Positions 48,689-54,999 of a stretch of DNA of 64,000 bases are shown one piece after another. Numbering within the stretch: the stretch's first letter is position 1; each line of letters starts with the position of its first letter. This DNA comes from Chloroflexota bacterium. Lineage in GTDB: Bacteria; Chloroflexota; Dehalococcoidia; Lucifugimonadales; UBA3495. The notes beneath the pieces are model-generated. The model made no database searches, had not been told where the DNA came from, and saw only the letters and a list, made by a program, of their open reading frames with translations. The position numbers were made by a program, and so were the translations under genes. The stretch is from NCBI GenBank assembly GCA_009840165.1, contig VXOG01000034.1, forward strand, positions 93,093-157,092, in the 5' to 3' direction.

Positions 48689-50071
48689 ATGACGACGCCG
48701 AACTTTGCAGACAAGACCGTCTGGACGGGCGACAACCTGGACATTCTGCGGGGGATCAACTCGGACTGCGTTGACCTGATTTACCTGGACCCGCCGTTCA
48801 ACTCGAACCGGAACTATGCGGCGCCGGTGGGTTCGGCAGCGGCGGGCGCGGCGTTCAAGGACACCTGGACGCTGTCGGATTTGGACGTGGCGTGGATGGG
48901 GCTGATTGCCGACGAGCAGCCGGCGATGTACCAGGTGTTGCAAACGGCTGGCCTGACCCACGGCAAGGGGATGCAGTCGTACCTGTGCATGATGGCGGTG
49001 CGGTTGCTGGAAATGCGGCGAGTGTTGAAAGATACGGGGAGTATCTACCTGCACTGCGACCCTACGGCGAGCCACTATTTGAAGATGCTGATGGACAGCA
49101 TTTATGGGCAGGGTAATTTTCGGAACGAAGTTACCTGGCGGCGCACAAATGCAAAAGGATTAGCGTTCAAAGGTTATCCAAGGAACGCCGACCTCCTGCT
49201 GTATTACAGCATTTCGGATGAATACGCTTGGAACCGTCCGTTCCTGCCACACGACCCCGTTTACGTAGAAAAATTCTACCGCCACGTTGAGCCGGATACC
49301 GGGCGTCGCTATCGCACGGGAGACCTTACCAATCCAAACCGCGACCGCCCGAATTTGACCTATGAATGGAACGGCCATACTCGCGTTTGGCGCTGGACCA
49401 AAGAGCGAATGCAGGAAGCGCACGATAATGGGCTAATTCACTACTCATCGACAGGACTGGCAAATCAGAAACGCTATCTCGACGAAATGCAGGGCGTACC
49501 TGTTGATACGATCTGGGACGATATTCAGCCTATTCAGGCGCAGTCCAAGGAGCGTGTCGGATACCCGACGCAGAAGCCGCTGGCGTTGTTGGAGCGCATC
49601 ATCCGCGCCAGCAGCAACGAGGGCGACGTGGTGCTGGATCCGTTCTGTGGGTGTGCCACCGCTTGCGTCGCTGCGGAGAACCTGGGCCGGCGTTGGGTTG
49701 GCATTGACATATCGCCCAAGGCGGTGGAGCTGGTCAACATGCGGTTGCAGCAGACCATGGGGGAGCTGTTTCACAACCGCCTGGTTACGGCGCGGACGGA
49801 CATTCCCCGGCGTACCGACATTGACGCGCCCATCCCCTATCGCCAGAACAAGCACGTGCTGTTCGGGCAGCAGGAGGGGAGGTGCAATGGGTGTAGGTCG
49901 GCGTTTGAGTTCCGGCACCTGGAGGTTGACCACATCATTCCGCAGTCGGGCGGCGGCACCGATCACATCGACAACCTGCAACTGCTGTGCGCTCACTGCA
50001 ACCGGGTGAAAGGCGACCGGCCGCAGGAGTACCTGGTGGCGCGGCTGCGGGAGATGGGGATGGCGGCGTGA
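48689..50071 (+). CDS. DNA methyltransferase (beta class) fused to a C-terminal HNH nuclease domain
   Basis: A 460-residue fusion. The N-terminal catalytic motif IV DPPFNSN is at residues 34-40 and motif I (VVLDPFCGCATACVA) at about 314-328, the order of beta-class N4-cytosine/N6-adenine methyltransferases, with the target-recognition region (about 150-290) between. The DNA of that region is noticeably poorer in GC than both flanks. After motif X-like residues a complete HNH domain follows: C399xxC402, VDH (D414, H415), N429 and C434xxC437N. Both activities in one chain would make a compact restriction-modification protein or a nickase-methylase. Probably leaderless. Confidence 0.88.
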   Translation: MTTPNFADKTVWTGDNLDILRGINSDCVDLIYLDPPFNSNRNYAAPVGSAAAGAAFKDTWTLSDLDVAWMGLIADEQPAMYQVLQTAGLTHGKGMQSYLCMMAVRLLEMRRVLKDTGSIYLHCDPTASHYLKMLMDSIYGQGNFRNEVTWRRTNAKGLAFKGYPRNADLLLYYSISDEYAWNRPFLPHDPVYVEKFYRHVEPDTGRRYRTGDLTNPNRDRPNLTYEWNGHTRVWRWTKERMQEAHDNGLIHYSSTGLANQKRYLDEMQGVPVDTIWDDIQPIQAQSKERVGYPTQKPLALLERIIRASSNEGDVVLDPFCGCATACVAAENLGRRWVGIDISPKAVELVNMRLQQTMGELFHNRLVTARTDIPRRTDIDAPIPYRQNKHVLFGQQEGRCNGCRSAFEFRHLEVDHIIPQSGGGTDHIDNLQLLCAHCNRVKGDRPQEYLVARLREMGMAA

Positions 50072-50083
50072 GGGGCGGAGCCT

Positions 50084-50662
50084 ATGAACACGGCGACAGC
50101 GGAAACGACAGCACTTGGAACAGCAGTGGCGGTACTACAGATCGTTTTCTATCTGTCGCCGCTGCTTATCGCTTTGGCTACTCTCTTCCTAGCCTGGTGG
50201 CGGTTCAAGATATTCAGGGTCAGAGAGCCGGCCATCACTACCGACTTACAGGTTTCCAGCCGGCGATCGAGTCCATCGTATAATGCGCTGAGCGCGGTAG
50301 TCGTAATGACCAATACTTCAAGGGTAGCTGTGCGAATTACCGGATTGACATGGCGGGTTCAAGTGCTGGCCCCTTACAGCGATGAGGACGTAACAAGCAA
50401 AATCGACGAATACACGACACATATGGAGGTCGACGGCGCCCCCATTGAGTTCCCGTGGAACGTCAACTACACTATTTCACAGGTCAACACCAAGATCGCT
50501 TTGGAACCCGGAGAGGCAAACACTATCAGCATGAGCTTGGCTCTACCGGATTGGATCGAGGCGGTTGACATTCTGATAGAATTGGACAGCCCACGTAGTT
50601 CGGAAGGCTCTCCACTGTGCTGGGCGGCGCGATGCCAGCACGACCTCAAGACGGAGGTGTGA
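50084..50662 (+). CDS. Membrane-anchored protein of unknown function
   Basis: A 192-residue protein with one N-terminal membrane helix (ALGTAVAVLQIVFYLSPLLIALATLFLAWW) and a ~150-residue soluble domain of alternating strands (AVVVMTNTSRVAVRITGLTWRVQVLA...NTISMSLALPDW). No family recognised. It starts 12 nt after the methyltransferase stop, and GC is lower than the surrounding housekeeping genes, so it looks like part of the same accessory insert. Confidence 0.7.
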   Translation: MNTATAETTALGTAVAVLQIVFYLSPLLIALATLFLAWWRFKIFRVREPAITTDLQVSSRRSSPSYNALSAVVVMTNTSRVAVRITGLTWRVQVLAPYSDEDVTSKIDEYTTHMEVDGAPIEFPWNVNYTISQVNTKIALEPGEANTISMSLALPDWIEAVDILIELDSPRSSEGSPLCWAARCQHDLKTEV

Positions 50663-50663
50663 A

Positions 50664-50858
50664 ATGTCGTTCAGATATGAGCGCGATAAGCCACTGCCAA
50701 AGGGGCTGGTCCACGGGATTACATCCATATGGTTGGAAAGCTCGTTGGAGCCGGCAAAGCCTCCGAAATCGCGGGAAAAGTCGCAAGCCGATGCTGACCA
50801 GTCGACGCTGGCCAAATACATAGAGGGAAAAGATGAGCAGCCAACAAACTCAGGGTAA
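50664..50858 (+). CDS. Small hypothetical protein
   Basis: A 64-residue protein (MSFRYERDKPLPKGLVHGIT...) of unknown function, with GGAGGTG immediately upstream and only 1 nt between it and the previous stop. The good ribosome binding site and spacing argue that it is real. Confidence 0.55.
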   Translation: MSFRYERDKPLPKGLVHGITSIWLESSLEPAKPPKSREKSQADADQSTLAKYIEGKDEQPTNSG

Positions 50859-51042
50859 TACCGGTCCGACCTCTCCCGAACCCGCTGTCTCTGATGAGAC
50901 CATTCCAACGGAGAACGTTCGCACTGAGCAACTCTCGGTGCATAAAACAATCGTGCTTCCTTCCGCACAGGCGCCCGCAGAACCGCCTATGTCCTCACAG
51001 GCAACACAGGAGCCTCCACAATCTGACGCCAAAGAGAAATAG
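50833..51042 (+). CDS. Small Pro/Ser/Thr-rich hypothetical protein
   Basis: A 69-residue disordered-looking protein rich in Ser, Thr, Gln and Pro. GAGGG lies upstream of the ATG and it overlaps the previous gene by 26 nt. No family recognised; low complexity makes it less certain than its neighbours. Confidence 0.4.
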   Translation: MSSQQTQGNTGPTSPEPAVSDETIPTENVRTEQLSVHKTIVLPSAQAPAEPPMSSQATQEPPQSDAKEK

Positions 51043-51075
51043 GTCAGATTTGCCTATGGTTGTTAAGCTCAGGCC

Positions 51076-51306
51076 ATGAACGTCAAGTACTTTGCGGATA
51101 CCGATACCCTGTACATCGAGCTTTATCCAGCCGAAGTTGACGAGACGCGCGATCTGGGCGAGGACACGCTGTTGGAGTTGGATGTTGCCGGCCGGCTGTG
51201 CGCCCTGACCATCGAACACGCCAGTACCCGTATGGCTATTCCGGCGTTTTCTTACGAGCAGATTCAGGGCGGCTCGGTTTCTCCGACTGAGACGTTGCCT
51301 CGCTGA
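51076..51306 (+). CDS. DUF2283 family protein
   Basis: A 76-residue DUF2283 protein: VKYFADTDTLYIELYPAEVDETRDLGEDTLLELDVAGRLCALTIEHAS matches the family core. Members are small and often near toxin-antitoxin pairs; function unknown. The last codons (TLPR then TGA) are the beginning of a duplicated ~65-bp repeat unit (51301-51366), so the natural end of the gene may have been replaced. Confidence 0.85.
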   Translation: MNVKYFADTDTLYIELYPAEVDETRDLGEDTLLELDVAGRLCALTIEHASTRMAIPAFSYEQIQGGSVSPTETLPR

Positions 51307-51497
51307 ATCAGGGGCAGGGCGTTGCGCCGGACGGCTACTGGATTCCGGCTTTCGCCGGAATGACGGGTGGTGTGCAGGAGTGACGGGCCTTCGGCAACGA
51401 GATTGCCACGCTGCGCTCGCAATGACAGATCCGCTGAATCAAGGACGGGCCGTTGTGCTGGCCGGCCACTGGATTCCCGCTTTCGCGGGAATGACGG
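51301..51497. repeat. Duplicated ~65-bp composite unit with family A hairpins and a TGCGAGC-type repeat
   Basis: Unit 1 (51301-51366) and unit 2 (51432-51497) both start CGCTGAATCA and end in an inverted family A hairpin (GATTCCGGCTTTCGCCGGAA and GATTCCCGCTTTCGCGGGAA). Between them lies the ATTGCCACGCTGCGCTCGCA repeat. The two units differ mainly at paired hairpin positions. Confidence 0.8.
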
Positions 51498-51580
51498 TGG
51501 TAGGGCGGTTTGACACTGCCATAGGCTAGTGATAACTTTCACATAACATTTTTACGATTTCCGTCGGGAGTTACTTACCC

Positions 51581-52381
51581 ATGCCCGTGAACATTTGCGT
51601 GCTGGCCAAGCAGGTCGTTGACCCTGAAATGCCGGCCGCCGCCTTTCGCATCGACCCGGACGCCCGCCAGGTTGTCCCGCCGCCCAACATCCCGCCCGTT
51701 GTCAACGGCTTCGACGAAAACGCCGTTGAGGCTGCCCTACAGATCAAGGACGAGCAGGGCGCCAACATCACCGTCATATCATCCGGAACGTCCTTTGCCC
51801 TGGACGTGATGAAAAAGCCTCTGTCTATGGGCGCCGATGAACTGGTATTGCTCCAGGACGATGCCTTCGCAAACTCGGTGGACTCCTTTTTCACCGTGCA
51901 GTTGCTCACTTCCGCCATCAACAAGCTCGGCGGATTTGATCTGATTATCTGCGGACGCCAGGCTTCGGACTGGGACAACGCCCAGGTTCCGTTGGGCGTG
52001 GCTGAAACCCTCGGCATGGCCTGCATCACCCTCGGCAAAAAGGTGGACGTGCAGGACGGCAAGGTGGTGGTCGAAAGGCTCGCCCCCGACGGTTTCGAGG
52101 TCGTTGAAGCCGACCTGCCTGCGCTGGTCACGGTGAGCAACGAACTGGGCCAACCCCGTTATCCCACCTTGCGCGGCATCATGGCCGCCACCCGCAAGCG
52201 CCCCACCGTCTGGACACCCGGAGACCTGGACCTGGATGACAGTCAACTGGAACCGCGCGTCACCTTGCACGATCTGTTCGTGCCGGAACGCGAGCAGGAC
52301 TGCGAGATCATCGAAGGCGACGATGACGCCGACGCGGCCCGCAACCTGGCCCTGAAACTGCGCGAGGACCGCATCATCTAA
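51581..52381 (+). CDS. etfB: Electron transfer flavoprotein subunit beta
   Basis: Beta subunit of the ETF that carries electrons from acyl-CoA dehydrogenases to the membrane quinone pool. NICVLAKQVVDPE, the AMP-binding-loop region FDLIICGRQASDWDNAQVP and VEADLPALVTVSNELGQPRYPTLRGIM are family signatures. Length 266 is normal. It is followed by etfA after a ~120-bp gap filled with a family A hairpin pair. Confidence 0.95.
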   Translation: MPVNICVLAKQVVDPEMPAAAFRIDPDARQVVPPPNIPPVVNGFDENAVEAALQIKDEQGANITVISSGTSFALDVMKKPLSMGADELVLLQDDAFANSVDSFFTVQLLTSAINKLGGFDLIICGRQASDWDNAQVPLGVAETLGMACITLGKKVDVQDGKVVVERLAPDGFEVVEADLPALVTVSNELGQPRYPTLRGIMAATRKRPTVWTPGDLDLDDSQLEPRVTLHDLFVPEREQDCEIIEGDDDADAARNLALKLREDRII

Positions 52382-52385
52382 CCCA

Positions 52386-52470
52386 CCGTCATTCCGGCGA
52401 AAGCCGGAATCCATAATCCTGTTCGGCAAAGACGTTCTGGGTTTCCGGTTTCACCGGAATGTCAGGAAAT
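52386..52470. repeat. Family A hairpin pair between etfB and etfA
   Basis: A perfect copy (ATTCCGGCGAAAGCCGGAAT, 52391-52410) and, about 30 bp on, an altered inverted copy (TTTCCGGTTTCACCGGAATG). The arrangement is like that of bacterial BIMEs and could stabilise or attenuate the shared mRNA. Confidence 0.8.
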
Positions 52471-52504
52471 TTGGATACACACCAACCTACGGAGACTGCA
52501 AACA

Positions 52505-53503
52505 ATGGCAGACGCTACCGGAATCCTAGTATTTGGCGACACCGCAGACGGCGAACTGGCCTCCACCGCCCAGGAATTGCTCGCCGCCGGCCGCACACTG
52601 GCCGACACGCTCGGCCAGGAACTTTCAATAGGACTCATCGGCGCTGACGTGGCTGACGCGCCGCAACAGGCCATTGCCCACGGCGCCGACAGAGCCTACG
52701 CCGTAACCAATCCCGCGCTGGCCGACTACCATCCGGACCTCTATCTTTCTGCGATGCAGACCCTCGCCGGCGAGGCGAACCCCAACATCATCCTCATCGC
52801 CCGCAACAACGAAGGCCGGGAGCTCGCCCCCCGTCTGGCCTTCCGCCTTGGTGTTGGATTGGCCCAGGACTGCCTGGAAGTGTCCGCCAACGCCGGCACC
52901 GGCAAGCTGCTGGCCAATCGCCCGGTGTACGGCGGCAGCGCCGTGGCGGTGGTGAGCTGCAACCAGACCCCTCAAATCGCCGCCATCCGTCCCAAGACTT
53001 ACGAACCGCTGGACGCCGACGCCGGTCGCAGCGGCCAGGTGGTGAACTTCCCGGTGGAAATCGACCCGGCGGCGGCCAAAACCCGCGTGGTAGATGTCGT
53101 AAAGGAAGAGGCCGAGGGCATCAAGCTGGAAGACGCGCGTATCGTCGTGTCCGGCGGACGTGGCCTGGGCGGGCCGGAGCCGTTCGCTCAGCTGGAGGAA
53201 TTGGCGAACCTGCTGGGTGGCGCTGTTGGAGCATCCCGCGCAGCGGTGGACTCCGGCTGGGTGCCCGCAAACTACCAGGTGGGATTGACCGGCAAGACCA
53301 TCACGCCCGACCTGTACATCACCGTTGCCATCTCGGGGGCCAGCCAGCACATGGCCGGTTGCAGCGGCTCCAAGGCCATCGTCGCCATCAACAAGGACGC
53401 CGACGCCAACATCTTCAAGGACGCCCGCTACGGTGTAGTCGGCGATTGGGAAAAAGTAATCCCCGCCCTCACCGAAACGGTCCGGGAACTGACGCAGTCG
53501 TAG
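52505..53503 (+). CDS. etfA: Electron transfer flavoprotein subunit alpha
   Basis: Alpha subunit holding FAD. The C-terminal FAD domain is complete: [62 protein letters not shown] and [20 protein letters not shown]. Length 332 is normal. In this window the acyl-CoA-dehydrogenase-like protein at 8.5 kb is the only candidate redox partner seen. Confidence 0.95.
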   Translation: MADATGILVFGDTADGELASTAQELLAAGRTLADTLGQELSIGLIGADVADAPQQAIAHGADRAYAVTNPALADYHPDLYLSAMQTLAGEANPNIILIARNNEGRELAPRLAFRLGVGLAQDCLEVSANAGTGKLLANRPVYGGSAVAVVSCNQTPQIAAIRPKTYEPLDADAGRSGQVVNFPVEIDPAAAKTRVVDVVKEEAEGIKLEDARIVVSGGRGLGGPEPFAQLEELANLLGGAVGASRAAVDSGWVPANYQVGLTGKTITPDLYITVAISGASQHMAGCSGSKAIVAINKDADANIFKDARYGVVGDWEKVIPALTETVRELTQS

Positions 53504-53517
53504 CTCGGAGGAACAAC

Positions 53518-53805
53518 ATGGCCGCTTACATCATCGCCACCATCGAAGTCACCGACCCGGAGAAGTTTGAGGTATATCGCGGGCAGGTTCCGGCCACCAT
53601 CGAGAAGCATGGCGGTAGGTATCTGGCGCGCGGCGGCGAGGTGTCGGTGGTGGAAGGCGACCAGCCCGAACGCCGCACCGTGGTGCTGGAGTTCGACAGC
53701 CTGGAGAAGGCCAAGGGGTGGTACTACTCCGACGACTACGCCGGCCCCAAGGAGCTGCGCATCGCCTCCACCATTTCCAACGTGATGATCGTGGACGGCG
53801 TCTAG
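53518..53805 (+). CDS. DUF1330 family protein
   Basis: A 95-residue ferredoxin-like-fold DUF1330 protein (AAYIIATIEVTDPEKFEVYRGQVPATIEKHGGRYLARGGEVSVVEG...), which matches the family from end to end. GGAGGA is seven bases upstream of ATG 53518, 14 nt after the etfA stop, so it is likely co-transcribed with etfBA. Function unknown. Confidence 0.92.
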   Translation: MAAYIIATIEVTDPEKFEVYRGQVPATIEKHGGRYLARGGEVSVVEGDQPERRTVVLEFDSLEKAKGWYYSDDYAGPKELRIASTISNVMIVDGV

Positions 53806-54251
53806 TCCTCGAAATTCACGCCCACTCCCACGATTTCAACCTGCATGGATCGGATGTCCGGCGCGCCTTGATCGAACGTCACTCCGACCACCACGTTGAT
53901 GCCCCGGTCAACTTCCGGAGCGTCCGGAATCTCGAAGCTGGCGTCCAGGTTGTCGCCCTTGATCGCCATTCCCAGATGCTCGGCGATAATCTTCTCGCCG
54001 TCGTACACCAGCACTTCGGCCACGCTGGCATGCGACCGGGCGCGGAAGGACACTGCCACCGATTCGGCCTTGGTGCGGCTGCCGTTCTGCACAGTCGGCG
54101 TAGGAATCGCAAAGTGCAGCCACGTGTTCTGCCCCTCATTGCCCTCGATGCGGACGAACGGCCCGCAGTGGCGTACCGATGTGATGCGATTCAGGTACTC
54201 TCCGGTCATCGCGGAACCGTGTACCCACGAAGTGAATTTTTGACCTGCCAT
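53802..54251 (-). CDS. Beta-sandwich-like hypothetical protein
   Basis: A 149-residue protein of alternating strands (TSWVHGSAMTGEY...NTWLHFAIPTPTVQNGSRTKAESVAVSFRARS...VVVGVTFDQGAPDIRSMQVEIVGVGVNFED). I recall similar proteins annotated only as hypothetical. AGGAGG lies about ten bases upstream. Its 3' end overlaps the DUF1330 gene by 4 bp, tail to tail. Confidence 0.75.
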   Translation of the reverse strand: MAGQKFTSWVHGSAMTGEYLNRITSVRHCGPFVRIEGNEGQNTWLHFAIPTPTVQNGSRTKAESVAVSFRARSHASVAEVLVYDGEKIIAEHLGMAIKGDNLDASFEIPDAPEVDRGINVVVGVTFDQGAPDIRSMQVEIVGVGVNFED

Positions 54252-54372
54252 GTTGGGGAACCTCCTGCCGACGGCGCGGTTGGATGGATAGGGTCGGTTT
54301 GGTCAGCCGTTGATCGCTGGCGTCAAGGATACCGGTATGACCCCACCGCCGCAACAAGCCCTTCAGATTCCG

Positions 54373-54398
54373 CTCATCCTGAGCTTGTCGCAGGATGG
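54373..54398. repeat. TCGAAGGA-type dispersed repeat
   Basis: CTCATCCTGAGCTTGTCGCA followed by GGATGG, related to copies at 8498, 24638 and 60604. Confidence 0.7.
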
Positions 54399-54424
54399 GT
54401 TTGTGGCACGGTGATGGAGTGGAC

Positions 54425-54961
54425 CTACAGCAGAAGGCGCTGTTGGCGTTCCAGTTCCAGCAGCCTGGCCTTGACGCCTACGCCACCACCGCCGTAGCCG
54501 TGAAGACCGCCGTTGCTGCCCACAACCCGATGGCAAGGGATTACCAGCGGCAGGGGATTCTTGGCCATTGCCTGTCCCGCCGCCCGGGAGGCCCTCGGGT
54601 TGCCGGCCGCTTCCGCCAGCCACTGGTAGGATCGCGTTTCTCCGGGCGGAATCGAACAGCAGGCTTCCCACGCCGCGCTGAAAAAGGGAGACGCGCCGCT
54701 CAGATCCACTTCGATTCGATCCAACGCCGACACATCTCCGGCGAAGTAGTCATCCAGGGCGGACAGAGCGTCGGCGAACACGTCAGGTCTGTCCTCGGCG
54801 AACTCAGCGGCCTCGCCCAACCCGGCCAGAGCGTCCTGCGGTTCGGCTTGCAGGCTCACCCGTTGCAGCCCCCGGTCGGTCCCCAACAATGCGATCCAAC
54901 CGACCGGAGATTCATGGAGACAGCGGTACAGAGAGGCGGTGTTGTTGGTCATGGTCATCAT
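54425..54961 (-). CDS. ogt: Methylated-DNA-protein cysteine methyltransferase
   Basis: Removes alkyl groups from O6-alkylguanine onto its own Cys. The active site VIPCHRVVGSNGGLHGYGGG is complete, with the helix-turn-helix region RSYQWLAEAAGNPRASRAAGQAM before it; the N-terminal domain is the short Ogt type with no Ada AraC part. Length ~178. Two further in-frame ATGs follow the first within six codons, so the precise start is uncertain. Confidence 0.93.
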   Translation of the reverse strand: MMTMTNNTASLYRCLHESPVGWIALLGTDRGLQRVSLQAEPQDALAGLGEAAEFAEDRPDVFADALSALDDYFAGDVSALDRIEVDLSGASPFFSAAWEACCSIPPGETRSYQWLAEAAGNPRASRAAGQAMAKNPLPLVIPCHRVVGSNGGLHGYGGGGVGVKARLLELERQQRLLL

Positions 54962-54999
54962 GGATGCTATAGCGTCTGGTGGATTGTCGGTTTATCGTG

